A DNA stretch of 64,000 nucleotides from Parasedimentitalea huanghaiensis. GTDB lineage: Bacteria > Pseudomonadota > Alphaproteobacteria > Rhodobacterales > Rhodobacteraceae. Positions 26,247 to 35,350 of this stretch are shown piece by piece; the first letter of the stretch is position 1; each line of letters starts with the position of its first letter. Where the stretch lies: positions 213,158-277,157 of the forward strand of contig NZ_WQLV01000006.1 of NCBI RefSeq assembly GCF_009753675.1. The letters are read 5' to 3'. Both the position numbers and the translations under genes were made by a program. Below the pieces are notes generated by a model. It did not search any database. It worked only from the letters and a program-made list of their open reading frames with translations, and was not told the origin of the DNA.

Positions 26247-27253
26247 GCCCAGTTTCCTTTGGACATCAAGCCCAGGATCTCTATCTGGCGCCAGTTGATA
26301 TACTTCTCACTCCATTTACACCACAGGTCAGGTTGACCCTGCATAGTATCTGCATAGGCCTTATATTCCGCAGATTGGGCATAGTGTTGGTTACGCGTCA
26401 CTTCCTCAATTGCCTTGGCGGTAAAGGTATCCAGGAATTTTGTATGTAGCAGTGCTCCACTGGCCTTTTCACCACCATTGGTTTCATAAACCTGGTTCAG
26501 CCCGCGCGGTAGCAGCGCATGTGTCGAGCTGACATAAGCATAACGGCGGTCCCATTTCACCAGTGGGATCTTGTTCAGTGCCGGTGCTTTTTCTGGTTCG
26601 TCTGCAAAAAACACCCGACGCCGGGGGCCGCCTTGGATCCACAAGTTTCCATAGGTTGGATTTTTCTTGACCGAATAGTTTCCGCTGTCAAACCAAGGAG
26701 CTATTTCCAGTGGGTTTTGACCCGCGCTATAGGGGACTTCGTCGATCCTTCCCTTCGGGTAAACATCGATTAACATCGCCGAAAAACTGCGGATATCAGA
26801 GTTATCCAACCAATCTGTCAAAGCACGAATTGGCCGTGTATCGCAAAAGGGGTAGATAAAAAACTCATCCGGATCGACGACCAAGGTCCAATGCCCATGC
26901 GCAAACTTGCGCTTCAGGTGGTTCATCCAATCGACACCAAACGTTGCCCGTCGATAGCTGGCTGTAGTATGCCACAACGAGACATCCTGCTGCCCACGCA
27001 GATATTCTTCAGTGCCGTCCGTACTGTCGTTATCTACGAACAGGAAATGATTGACCCCTAACCCACGATAGTAATGTAGGAAGTACGGTAGCCGGATCTT
27101 CTCATTGCGCACTGTGGAAACCAGCAGAATGTCCTCAGGTCGAATGTGACTGGTGTTGTTCTGCACAACACGCAGTTCGTTGGACTTTCGCATCGCCCTT
27201 ACAATGCGCCGCTTCCGCCGCACTCGCATCCGGTATGAATCCCAAAGGCTCAA
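26243..27253 (-). CDS. Family 2-type glycosyltransferase, copy B
   Basis: A 336-residue cytoplasmic protein with the GT2 (Glyco_tranf_2_4) pattern: VSTVRNEKIRLPYFLHYYRGLG, FLFVDNDSTDGTEEYL, and a metal-binding VVDPDEFF. The N-terminus is very basic. It is clearly paralogous to the next gene upstream, sharing GGPRRRVFF, KIPLVKWDRRYAYVSSTH and LHTKFLD at the same spacing. The start used is TTG at 27253, with GGA upstream; an ATG at 27229 is the alternative. The 142-nt gap to its paralog is AT-rich without a clear promoter. Confidence 0.88.
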   Translation of the reverse strand: MSLWDSYRMRVRRKRRIVRAMRKSNELRVVQNNTSHIRPEDILLVSTVRNEKIRLPYFLHYYRGLGVNHFLFVDNDSTDGTEEYLRGQQDVSLWHTTASYRRATFGVDWMNHLKRKFAHGHWTLVVDPDEFFIYPFCDTRPIRALTDWLDNSDIRSFSAMLIDVYPKGRIDEVPYSAGQNPLEIAPWFDSGNYSVKKNPTYGNLWIQGGPRRRVFFADEPEKAPALNKIPLVKWDRRYAYVSSTHALLPRGLNQVYETNGGEKASGALLHTKFLDTFTAKAIEEVTRNQHYAQSAEYKAYADTMQGQPDLWCKWSEKYINWRQIEILGLMSKGNWA

Positions 27254-27395
27254 CGTTTAGTCCATCCACAAGTCAAGAGAAACCCGCCCGATTTTCAAGC
27301 ACGCGCCGCCCCATATTTTTAGGCAGTATGTCATGGATATCTTTCTATAATCAATGGACTTAGAATCTGAGAATGCGCCGTTAACTCTCACACGC

Positions 27396-28436
27396 TCAAC
27401 GCCATTTCCCCCTTGTCATCATGCCTAAGGCTTCAAGCTGCTGCCACCCCTGATACTGAACTGATCGGGGGCACCACAGATCTGGTCCCGCAGTTAGCTG
27501 ATCATAGTAGTCGCCATATCGATCCGTATGCGTAAAATGTTGCTGGCGAATCTTCTCCTCAGCGGACTTAGCGACCACTTCATCCAAAAATTTGCTGTGC
27601 AAAAACACGCCAGTAGGCAGATCCAACCTCGCATCAAATACCCCGTTCAGATGTGCAGGCAAAGCTATGTGAGTAGAACTAACGTAAGCAAAGCGACGGT
27701 TCCAACGAACCAGCGGCACTTTATGCAAATGTGGCGCGTGGTCTGGGTCCTGCTGAAAAAACACCCGCTTACGTGGGCCACCCCGGATGGAAACATGACG
27801 ATAGCGATCCAGATATTCCCAAGTGTACCCATCCACATCGAACCAGTTCAACGTTTCAAACGGGTCAGCACCCGCTTGATAGCCCTGAATGCCGAGAGGT
27901 CCTTTGGGATACATATCCAGCATCAGCGCACCAAAAGCCGGTACACCCAGTTGATCAAGCCAGTTGGTTAGATCGCGAAGAGTCCGGGTGTCTACATGCG
28001 GATATGTCAGTATTTCGTCTGCATCTGCGGTCAGGCACCAAGCCCCATGCCCATAGCGCATTTGCAAGAACGTTAGCCAATCTACTCCAAACCGAGAATC
28101 TCGGTAGCTTGCCTTGGTGCTCCAGATCGAAACATCCGGTTGCTGGGCTAGATAGTCGGCTGTTCCATCGTCACTGTCATTGTCCACAATAAGAAAATGA
28201 GACACTCCGATCAGTCTGTAGTGCTCCAGATAGTGGGGCAGTCGTGTGATTTCGTTACGCATGGTTGCAAAACATAGAATTGGCTCACCAGTGATATCGC
28301 TTGTGCGATCCATCCTGATGTTCAATTGATGCCGAGCACGCCACGACCGCCACAACAAATGACGTCGGCGCCACCGCATGCGGTAAGCGGCGGCGGCAGT
28401 TGCAACCGATTTGGCTGAGGCGCCCTGCCGATTCAT
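27396..28436 (-). CDS. Family 2-type glycosyltransferase, copy A
   Basis: A 346-residue protein of the same family as copy B: FATMRNEITRLPHYLEHYRLIG, FLIVDNDSDDGTADYL, the metal-binding TADADEIL, then GGPRKRVFF, KVPLVRWNRRFAYVSSTH and LHSKFLDE. The basic, helical N-terminal segment (residues 1-40) could touch the membrane surface. The ATG follows the galE stop by one nt (TAG-G-ATG), so it is translationally coupled to galE. The sugar donor is unknown; UDP-galactose or UDP-glucose are plausible from the operon. Confidence 0.88.
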   Translation of the reverse strand: MNRQGASAKSVATAAAAYRMRWRRRHLLWRSWRARHQLNIRMDRTSDITGEPILCFATMRNEITRLPHYLEHYRLIGVSHFLIVDNDSDDGTADYLAQQPDVSIWSTKASYRDSRFGVDWLTFLQMRYGHGAWCLTADADEILTYPHVDTRTLRDLTNWLDQLGVPAFGALMLDMYPKGPLGIQGYQAGADPFETLNWFDVDGYTWEYLDRYRHVSIRGGPRKRVFFQQDPDHAPHLHKVPLVRWNRRFAYVSSTHIALPAHLNGVFDARLDLPTGVFLHSKFLDEVVAKSAEEKIRQQHFTHTDRYGDYYDQLTAGPDLWCPRSVQYQGWQQLEALGMMTRGKWR

Positions 28437-28437
28437 C

Positions 28438-29421
28438 CTAGGCCTCGTAGTGGCCTGTTTTGTGCCACTTCCAAGCGTCGTGAATCATAGTTTCCAATGT
28501 TGATCGCCTTGGCTCCCAACCCAGTTCACTTGCTGCACGTGTCGACCCCGACACCAGCTTCGTGCAATCACCAGCACGACGTGCGCCGGTGTTACAAGGG
28601 ACATCTTTCCCTGTCACGACTGCGGCCTTATCCATCACTTCACGGACTGAAAATCCGGTACCGGTCCCCAGATTAAACACCCGACTTCCTTTGCCATCCT
28701 GCAACCATTTCAAGCCTAGTACATGCGCATCCACCAGATCACAGACATGTACATAATCGCGAATGCAGGTTCCATCAGGCGTGTCATAATCGGTACCAAA
28801 AATCGTCAGGGAATCATGTTTGCCGTCAATTGCATCCAATACTAATGGCACAAGATGTGTTTCAGGACGGTGGAATTCGCCTACCTCAGCCTCAGGATCA
28901 GCCCCAGCCACATTAAAGTAGCGAAATACAACCGAGAGCAGCCCATGAGCGGCCTCAAAATCGGTCAATATATCTTCAACCGCTCGCTTGCTGGCACCAT
29001 ACGCATTCAGCGGCAATTGCGGCGTATTTTCGTCCAACACCACATTGTCATGCTCACCGTAGGTGGCACAGGTCGATGAGAAAACAAAATCTGTAACGCC
29101 AGCAGCAACTGAGGCCTCGATCAAATTCAATGACCCCCCAACATTGTTTGCCCAATAGCGCCCAGGTTGGCTCATCGCTTCCCCAACTTGGCTGAGGGCC
29201 GCAAAATGCATTACCGCTGTAGGTTGGTATTTGGCAAACACCTGATCCAATCGCACGCGATCATTCAGGTCACCTTGTTCAAACGGGCCGAATTTTACTG
29301 CGTCTTTCCAACCCGTTACCAAGTTATCATAGACGACAGGCGTAAACCCGGCCTGTTTCAATGCCTTGCAGGCGTGCGAGCCGATATAGCCAGCTCCACC
29401 CGTTACTAAAACATGTGCCAT
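28438..29421 (-). CDS. galE: UDP-glucose 4-epimerase
   Basis: Interconverts UDP-glucose and UDP-galactose, supplying donors for the following glycosyltransferases. The 327-residue extended SDR has GGAGYIGSHACKAL at the N-terminus, SSTCATYG and the catalytic YGASK, then RYFNVAGADPEAEVGE, all typical of GalE. It lies 40 nt after galU, the enzyme that makes its substrate. Confidence 0.96.
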   Translation of the reverse strand: MAHVLVTGGAGYIGSHACKALKQAGFTPVVYDNLVTGWKDAVKFGPFEQGDLNDRVRLDQVFAKYQPTAVMHFAALSQVGEAMSQPGRYWANNVGGSLNLIEASVAAGVTDFVFSSTCATYGEHDNVVLDENTPQLPLNAYGASKRAVEDILTDFEAAHGLLSVVFRYFNVAGADPEAEVGEFHRPETHLVPLVLDAIDGKHDSLTIFGTDYDTPDGTCIRDYVHVCDLVDAHVLGLKWLQDGKGSRVFNLGTGTGFSVREVMDKAAVVTGKDVPCNTGARRAGDCTKLVSGSTRAASELGWEPRRSTLETMIHDAWKWHKTGHYEA

Positions 29422-29461
29422 CGCAATTGTGCCTTCTGCCTACAATTCGCCAGAATTTAGC

Positions 29462-30355
29462 TTATTCCGCTGCTTTGGTCACCTGAGAAATGCTTTCTAG
29501 GTACCGACTTAGATCATCGCGCAAATCATCGCGCGCCAATGCAAACGCAACTGTGGCCTGCAAAAATCCCGCTTTAGAGCCGCAATCAAAGCGCTGCCCA
29601 CGAAACCGGTAACCAGAAACAGGCACGTCCGTACCAATATCTTTTGCTATAGCATCAGTCAGCTGAATTTCTCCGCCAGCCCCCGATTTGATCTTGTTCA
29701 GGTTCCGCAATACAGATGGCCCAAGAATATAACGGCCTATCACAGCCAGGTTCGACGGTGCGTCTTCTGGTTTGGGCTTCTCAACCATACCTTTGACCGA
29801 AACGACGGAACCCGTATCTTTCTCGATGTCCAACACACCATAAGACGAGGCCCGTTCGGGTGGCACTTCCATAGCGGCAACCATATTGCCGCCTACCTCT
29901 TCGTAGGCTTCAACCATTTGTTGCAGACAAGGGGTTTCAGCAGCAATCACATCATCAGGAAGAATAACCGCAAATGGTTCATTGGCGATCAGTCGGCGCG
30001 CGCACCAAACGGCGTGGCCCAAACCCAGAGCACGGTGCTGCCGAAGGTAAGCGATAGCACCCGAATCCATATAAGTGGACTTCAGAATATTCAAAAGTTC
30101 ATCTTTGCCCTTTTTGCGCAATTCTTGCTCCAAAACAGGTGCGTGATCAAAATAGTCTTCCAGCGCCCCCTTGCCACGGGAGGTTACAAAAATGAATTCT
30201 TTGATACCCGCAGCGCGCGCCTCATCAATGGCGTATTGCACCAAGGGGCGATCCACTAAGGTCATGATTTCTTTGGGTACAGATTTAGTCGCCGGAAGGA
30301 ACCTAGTCCCCATACCAGCCACGGGAAAAATAGCTTTCGTTACTTTTTTACGCAT
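29462..30355 (-). CDS. galU: UTP-glucose-1-phosphate uridylyltransferase
   Basis: Makes UDP-glucose, the entry point for glycan synthesis. The 297-residue protein has the nucleotidyltransferase start FPVAGMGTRFLPATKSVPKE, VDRPLVQYAIDEA, the metal-binding ILPDDVI region and EIQLTDAI. First gene of the six-gene minus-strand operon galU-galE-GT-GT-GT14-sulfotransferase. The 192 nt upstream, before the kdsB end, should hold the operon promoter, but I see no convincing -35/-10 pair. Confidence 0.96.
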   Translation of the reverse strand: MRKKVTKAIFPVAGMGTRFLPATKSVPKEIMTLVDRPLVQYAIDEARAAGIKEFIFVTSRGKGALEDYFDHAPVLEQELRKKGKDELLNILKSTYMDSGAIAYLRQHRALGLGHAVWCARRLIANEPFAVILPDDVIAAETPCLQQMVEAYEEVGGNMVAAMEVPPERASSYGVLDIEKDTGSVVSVKGMVEKPKPEDAPSNLAVIGRYILGPSVLRNLNKIKSGAGGEIQLTDAIAKDIGTDVPVSGYRFRGQRFDCGSKAGFLQATVAFALARDDLRDDLSRYLESISQVTKAAE

Positions 30356-30547
30356 AATAGGCTCTCAATATCTTACTCTTCAGACACGATCACAACCGTG
30401 CAGCAAACGTTGTATGTGTTGGCCAAGTCGAAATAAAATTGAACAGCGGTCAAAATCTTAGCCGCATCAACTCAATAAGTAGCTCAGCGTATACACATTC
30501 CAACCACCGTTAACATAGGCATATTGCCATCGTGTTACCGCATTTTA

Positions 30548-31348
30548 CTATGGATGCCCCATCTCCCGCATCATCTTCTCAAGCCGCGGTACATCTTCGG
30601 GATTGTTCAGCTCCCAAAACTGCCTGCCCCGTGCATCCACTTCAACGCATAGCAACGTGCGACCGTGTTCCATGAACCGTAACTGCTCCAATCCTTCCAA
30701 TGTTTCCAATGGTCCGGCTTCCCAGCGTGGGTAGGCGCCCAGCGCCGATGGGCGGTAAGCATAGACCCCTACATGGTGAAACACGGGCGTCGCCTCGTCA
30801 TCACTGTATACCCGAGAGGTGAAGGGCACCACTTCTTTGGAGAAATACAACGCGTGCCGGTCCTGAGTGAAGACTGCAGTTGTGCCACCCACTCGATCTT
30901 CCTTGCGGTCATCCAAAAATCCATTCAAGGCGCGACCATCACAGCGCAGCACCGGAGTGGCAACTTCAGCCATCGGATCGTCCTGCAAACCCTTAATCAA
31001 GTCCTCGACGAACCAATGTGGCGTCAACGGCGCATCTCCTTGCAGGTTCACCACTACATCAAAGCCGCCACCCAACGCATCAAAAGCCTCTGCGCACCGC
31101 TCTGTACCATTGACGCAATTTGATGAGGTCATCACCACTTCAGCGCCAAAACTTTGTGCTACAGCCTGAATTTGATCGTCATCAGTAGCCACAACCACCC
31201 GGTCGACGCCAGATACAGCTGTCGCAGCCCTCCATGACCGTTCGATTAATGTACGTTTTTCGCCGGTGGCCCCGGTCAATTCAACCAAGGGTTTCCCAGG
31301 GTAACGGCTCGATGCATAGCGAGCGGGAATGACAACAAGAACAGACAT
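30548..31348 (-). CDS. kdsB: 3-deoxy-manno-octulosonate cytidylyltransferase family protein
   Basis: Likely activates Kdo as CMP-Kdo for LPS or a capsular linker. The 266-residue protein has VIPARYASSRYPGKPL at the N-terminus, VVATDD, GTERCAEA, and ends with LEQLRFMEHG. One change is notable: the usual NxQGDEP motif reads NLQGDAPLTP, losing the acidic residue, so another NDP-sugar or octulosonate substrate is possible. It begins inside the cysQ stop (TGATG), so cysQ and kdsB form an operon. Confidence 0.85.
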   Translation of the reverse strand: MSVLVVIPARYASSRYPGKPLVELTGATGEKRTLIERSWRAATAVSGVDRVVVATDDDQIQAVAQSFGAEVVMTSSNCVNGTERCAEAFDALGGGFDVVVNLQGDAPLTPHWFVEDLIKGLQDDPMAEVATPVLRCDGRALNGFLDDRKEDRVGGTTAVFTQDRHALYFSKEVVPFTSRVYSDDEATPVFHHVGVYAYRPSALGAYPRWEAGPLETLEGLEQLRFMEHGRTLLCVEVDARGRQFWELNNPEDVPRLEKMMREMGHP

Positions 31349-32169
31349 CAGGCTTCCTTCAACTCAACGTCAGGAGCATAGGCAATAAAGAACGGGTTAG
31401 CGTAGTCATCCTTACCATACACCAACGGCGTGTGGTCATCGAACCGTACCACTTTTCCGCCAGCTCCCGTTAACACAGCGTGCCCTGCAGCCGTATCCCA
31501 TTCCATGGTTCGACCAACGCGAGGGTAAATGTCTGCTTCACCAGTAGCGACGAGGCAAAATTTTAACGAAGACCCTGCGCTCTTACTGTCTTTGACATTG
31601 TATTTATTGATGTAGTCATCCGTTGCCTGATCTCGGTGCGATTTTGACGCTACAACCTCTAAAGCATCATTGTCAGATTTCCGAACCGATATCGGCTCTT
31701 GCATTGCTATATGCTCATTGAACTCAATTGGGTGAGTGTCAGCTCCAGCAACCAGCACTTCCTCAACTGTTTGCCCTTCCGGCCCAGTGTAAAATAGCCG
31801 ATTTTTCGCCGGAGCATAAACAACTCCGCGCGTCGGCACGCCTTTTTCTACCAGCGCAATGTTAACAGTAAAGTCGCCACGACGGTGAATGAACTCTTTT
31901 GTCCCGTCCAACGGGTCAACAATCAGAAACGTGTCACCTTTGATTTTATGTGAGTCCGCCTGCTCTTCTGTCACCAACGCCATCTCTGGGAAAGCAGCCC
32001 GTAGACCACTCGAAATCAACGCATCCGCCGCCTCATCCGCCGCAGTTACCGGGCTATCGTCAGATTTCTGCTTCACGTCAAAATCATCCGAATTGTAGAT
32101 TTCCATAATTTTATTGCCCGCCTCGATAGAAAGACGACGGATCACGGGAATAAGATCATTGTAGTTCAC
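31348..32169 (-). CDS. cysQ: 3'(2'),5'-bisphosphate nucleotidase
   Basis: Hydrolyses PAP, the by-product of PAPS-dependent sulfotransferases and PAPS reductase. The 273-residue inositol-monophosphatase-family protein has the metal motifs TEEQ, DPLDGTKEF and EWDTAAGHA. I chose the GTG at 32169, which has GGAG seven nt upstream and gives the family N-terminus (NYNDLIPVIRRLSIEAG); the open frame to 32301 adds 44 unrelated residues. Its nearness to a sulfotransferase operon suggests support for glycan sulfation. Divergent from the ABC permease. Confidence 0.94.
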   Translation of the reverse strand: MNYNDLIPVIRRLSIEAGNKIMEIYNSDDFDVKQKSDDSPVTAADEAADALISSGLRAAFPEMALVTEEQADSHKIKGDTFLIVDPLDGTKEFIHRRGDFTVNIALVEKGVPTRGVVYAPAKNRLFYTGPEGQTVEEVLVAGADTHPIEFNEHIAMQEPISVRKSDNDALEVVASKSHRDQATDDYINKYNVKDSKSAGSSLKFCLVATGEADIYPRVGRTMEWDTAAGHAVLTGAGGKVVRFDDHTPLVYGKDDYANPFFIAYAPDVELKEA

Positions 32170-32289
32170 CAGAATACTCCACTGCACAGGATTTGTTGAA
32201 AAAACACCTTTTCCCTTATATGCTGGCGTAGCAACGGAACAGCAAGAAATCCGTGCTAGTTTGAGCAGAGTATCACTGTCGCAGGTCCC

Positions 32290-33111
32290 ATGTTTTACCA
32301 AACCACAAAACCGTCAGCATTTTCCGGCTTCCTCTCAATGTGTGAGGTGGTCTTTCATTCAATCGTGCGCAGCGTGCGATCTAAGCACAACAATGCATTT
32401 ATGGCGCTTGGGCTGAACCTTTTGCAGACCATTCTGATGGTTGCAGCCTTTTATGTGATGTTTTCGGTGCTGAACATGCGCGGGTCCGGTGTTCGCGGTG
32501 ACTTTTTGCTTTATGTGATGTCCGGTATTTTTTTGTTCATCACCCACACAAAGGCTGTCGGCGCTGTTGCAGGTGCTGAGGGGCCCAGCAGCCCAATGAT
32601 GCAACACGCCCCGATGAACACAATGGTGGCTATTTTGTCGGCAGCCATTGGATCGCTGTATATTCAGGTTCTATCTCTGTTCATCATACTGTTCGCCTAT
32701 CACGTCGCCATCACTCCGGTTCACATCGAAGAACCGATCCCCGCCTTTGGGATGTTGCTATTGTCATGGATATCCGGCGTTGGGGTTGGCCTGATTCTTC
32801 TCGTGATCAAACCTTGGGCTCCAAATTTTGTAAGCATTGTTACAACAGTTTACCAACGCGCGAACATGATCGCATCTGGCAAGATGTTCCTTGCAAACAT
32901 GCTGCCATCTTACATGCTGTCGATGTTCGATTGGAATCCTCTATTCCATTGTATCGATCAGGCACGGGGTTATATTTTCATCAACTACAATCCCCATAAT
33001 AGTAGCTGGGAATATGCTGCTTGGGTGTCGCTAATCCTGATCATGATCGGGTTGATGGGCGAATTTTACACGCGCCGTCATGTCTCGGCCAGCTGGAGTT
33101 CGCGTCGTTGA
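32290..33111 (+). CDS. ABC-2 type polysaccharide export permease (KpsM/Wzm-like)
   Basis: A 273-residue inner-membrane protein with about six helices and the layout of ABC-2 permeases that export capsule or O-antigen: amphipathic N-terminus, RSVRSKHNN, and a C-terminal WNPLFHCIDQARGYIFINYNP, the conserved NPL-EQ-R region. No cognate ATPase gene is adjacent, so it must pair with one encoded elsewhere. Next to kdsB and the glycan operon it is a plausible exporter of the sulfated polymer. Its stop overlaps the TTG of the SH3 protein gene. Confidence 0.87.
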   Translation: MFYQTTKPSAFSGFLSMCEVVFHSIVRSVRSKHNNAFMALGLNLLQTILMVAAFYVMFSVLNMRGSGVRGDFLLYVMSGIFLFITHTKAVGAVAGAEGPSSPMMQHAPMNTMVAILSAAIGSLYIQVLSLFIILFAYHVAITPVHIEEPIPAFGMLLLSWISGVGVGLILLVIKPWAPNFVSIVTTVYQRANMIASGKMFLANMLPSYMLSMFDWNPLFHCIDQARGYIFINYNPHNSSWEYAAWVSLILIMIGLMGEFYTRRHVSASWSSRR

Positions 33112-33725
33112 AACGCCTCGCTTTCACTTTACTACTTGCCTGCATTTCGGCCTTGTCAGCATCCGCACAAGAATTGCCAGCTTTGCACAACGTGACAGGT
33201 GTTGCGAGTAACGACGTCCTTAATATTCGCAGCACGCCCAATGCTTCATCCACCATCATCGGCTTTCTTGGGCCAGATCAAAATTGGGTGGAAGTCATAA
33301 GGAGTGATTCTTCCGGGAAATGGGGGTTGGTGAATACGAACGAGACATCAGGCTGGGTCTCTCTTCGTTACATGGTCCGTGTCCAAGCGGGATCTTCGCT
33401 CGATCTAGAACAAAAGCTGTCTTGCTCGGGTACTGAGCCGTTCTGGTCCTCATCCCTAGACGGCACCCGAGCATTTCTTGATATCAATGGAGAAATCACA
33501 GACTATTTCCTGGTAGCGCACAACCGCGTTGAAAACCGCAATCACAAGGCTGGCTTTAGCGCCAGATCAAGCGCGGACCCACGAAACACGCTTGCCGGCA
33601 TCATATCCGCGCAATCCTGTAGTGACGGGATGTCGGACCGGGAGTACGGTGTTTCGGTAGACCTGTTAATACAGCAGGGCATTGATTTCAAAACAATAAC
33701 TGGGTGTTGTTCTCTGCAACCTTGA
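33108..33725 (+). CDS. Secreted SH3-domain protein with CSGTEPFW domain
   Basis: A 205-residue protein with a signal peptide (LLACISALSASAQ), a bacterial SH3 domain at about 27-80 (NVLNIRSTPNASS-like VLNIRSTPNASSTIIGFL, then SGWVSLRYM), and a second domain starting with LSCSGTEPFWSSSLDG, a motif seen in COG3650-type proteins. It is probably periplasmic and could bind peptidoglycan or glycan. The start is TTG at 33108, overlapping the permease stop (TTGA), with GGAG upstream; the ORF start at 33021 lies within the permease. Confidence 0.82.
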   Translation: MKRLAFTLLLACISALSASAQELPALHNVTGVASNDVLNIRSTPNASSTIIGFLGPDQNWVEVIRSDSSGKWGLVNTNETSGWVSLRYMVRVQAGSSLDLEQKLSCSGTEPFWSSSLDGTRAFLDINGEITDYFLVAHNRVENRNHKAGFSARSSADPRNTLAGIISAQSCSDGMSDREYGVSVDLLIQQGIDFKTITGCCSLQP

Positions 33726-33727
33726 CG

Positions 33728-34603
33728 TTACACACCCTTCCAACGATTCAGCAGCCAGTACCATTGATCAGGGTGTGCTCGAATACGTTCTGACAAGCTG
33801 TCATTAAACGTCTGCGTCATGGTTTCCGCATCACTATGTACAATTGGCGTTTCATAGTTGACTTCAAAGTCACTGCCATCACCGATGCGGGTTCCATAGG
33901 CAGGAACCATGGGCAAATCATACTTTAGAGCCAGCTGTGCCGCTGCGAGCGACGTCAGTGCCGGATGGCCTAGAAATGGCAGTTTGGCCCCGTCAGGGTG
34001 CTTTTCATCCAACAAAATTGCAACCACTCCACCAGCTCGTAGATGCCGAACCAACGTCTTGGTACCAACTCGCCCGGTTTCCATAATTGGCAACCCGCCT
34101 GCTTCGATTCCAGCCAAAAGTCGTCGCTGATAATGCCGGTTGCTTTGGCGGCGATACACCGCCCCGACTTCGATGCCACGCGCTTTAAGAGAGGCGCGCA
34201 CAGCTTCCCACTGGCCAAAATGACCAGACACGATAATAGCGCCCTTGCCAGCAGCTTGCGCTGCCTCAATCGCATCCAATCCGGGACCTGAAACATGAAA
34301 ACGGTTCAAACGAGTGTGGAATTCTGCGTTGTGATAGATTTCGAACAGGGTTTGACCCATGTTCTTCCCCATCTGACGTCGCAAAGAATTGCGCTCATCC
34401 CGGGTCATTTCAGGAAACACCCGCTTCACTTCGCGGTTAAAACGACGTCTTGCAATCGGGAACCAGCGCATCACTCCGCCGACCGCACGCCCGAGAGCAG
34501 CCGAGCGTGTCTCAAAAGAACGCCGACGGGATAAGGTCAGCATAGACCAGAGAGGGACATACCTGACATGTTGCCAAGCGTATTTGACCGGACGAGTAAT
34601 CAT
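33728..34603 (-). CDS. Lipid A biosynthesis acyltransferase (LpxL/HtrB family)
   Basis: Adds a secondary acyl chain to Kdo-lipid IVA at the inner membrane. The 291-residue protein has the family catalytic motif with His128 and Glu133 (SGHFGQWE), an N-terminal hydrophobic/basic membrane-binding segment, and GGVVAILLDEKHPDGAKLPFLG with the substrate-binding region. It converges on the SH3 protein gene, with 2 nt between stops. LpxL and LpxM types cannot be told apart safely here. Confidence 0.92.
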   Translation of the reverse strand: MITRPVKYAWQHVRYVPLWSMLTLSRRRSFETRSAALGRAVGGVMRWFPIARRRFNREVKRVFPEMTRDERNSLRRQMGKNMGQTLFEIYHNAEFHTRLNRFHVSGPGLDAIEAAQAAGKGAIIVSGHFGQWEAVRASLKARGIEVGAVYRRQSNRHYQRRLLAGIEAGGLPIMETGRVGTKTLVRHLRAGGVVAILLDEKHPDGAKLPFLGHPALTSLAAAQLALKYDLPMVPAYGTRIGDGSDFEVNYETPIVHSDAETMTQTFNDSLSERIRAHPDQWYWLLNRWKGV

Positions 34604-34673
34604 GCAGTCTATATGGTTAGTTTCACGGCTTGCGCCAAGTACCCCTTCGGCAAGTTTCCGCCACGTGAGGTGA

Positions 34674-35282
34674 TCAAGTCACCACCCTCAATGTCAGGTT
34701 GATTCGCCCGCCTTTGGGCAACAGTCGAGAAGACTTAAAACGGATCCGATCCACACCGTGATAGGTCAGTCGTGCCTCACCGCCCATCACAACCACATCT
34801 CCCGAACTCAGCCAAAGAGATTCGCTCTTACCGCCTCTCGTTTGATTGCCGATACGAAATAGTCCATCATCCCCTAGGCTAATGGACACCACTGGATAGG
34901 AGAAGTCTTCCTCATCCTTATCCTGGTGAAGCCCCATTCGGGCGTTTTCGCCATAAAAATTTAGCAAACAACACTCAGGAGATCGCTCAACACCGGTAAG
35001 TTTCCGCCAAATCGCTAATACCGACTCAGGGATATCTGGCCATACCTGCCCCTTGGGATGGGTTTGCGAATAACGATATCCGGAGGCATCGGAATACCAC
35101 CCAAACGCACCTGCCGAGGTCATGCGAACCGACATTTGACCGCCTCCCGGCACCGTCGGTGAAAACAACGGTGCGGCTCTTAATACGGGCCGAAGGGCTT
35201 CGATCAGCGCTCGCTGTGCCGCCACATCTATAAAGCCTTTGTGAATTTCAAACCCACGCAACCGCAGCAAGGTCATCGCCAT
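34674..35282 (-). CDS. alkB: AlkB-type 2-oxoglutarate/Fe(II) dioxygenase
   Basis: Repairs 1-methyladenine and 3-methylcytosine by oxidative demethylation. The 202-residue protein has LLNFYGENARMGLHQDKDE with iron ligands His119 and Asp121, the third ligand His175 (RLTYHGVDRI), and the 2-oxoglutarate-binding Arg193 and Arg199 in RINLTLR. Start may be Met1 or Met3. Located 70 nt upstream of the lipid A acyltransferase; the functions are unrelated. Confidence 0.94.
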   Translation of the reverse strand: MAMTLLRLRGFEIHKGFIDVAAQRALIEALRPVLRAAPLFSPTVPGGGQMSVRMTSAGAFGWYSDASGYRYSQTHPKGQVWPDIPESVLAIWRKLTGVERSPECCLLNFYGENARMGLHQDKDEEDFSYPVVSISLGDDGLFRIGNQTRGGKSESLWLSSGDVVVMGGEARLTYHGVDRIRFKSSRLLPKGGRINLTLRVVT

Positions 35283-35350
35283 TCACCCATTCTTAACCAA
35301 CCCCATTCAAAAAACCCTCAAGATTCGCATAAACCGGTGCCATGTGACGG

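Noticed and set aside
32170..32301. N-terminal extension of cysQ
   Set aside because: Would overlap the divergent permease start and lacks homology; GTG at 32169 has a good RBS.
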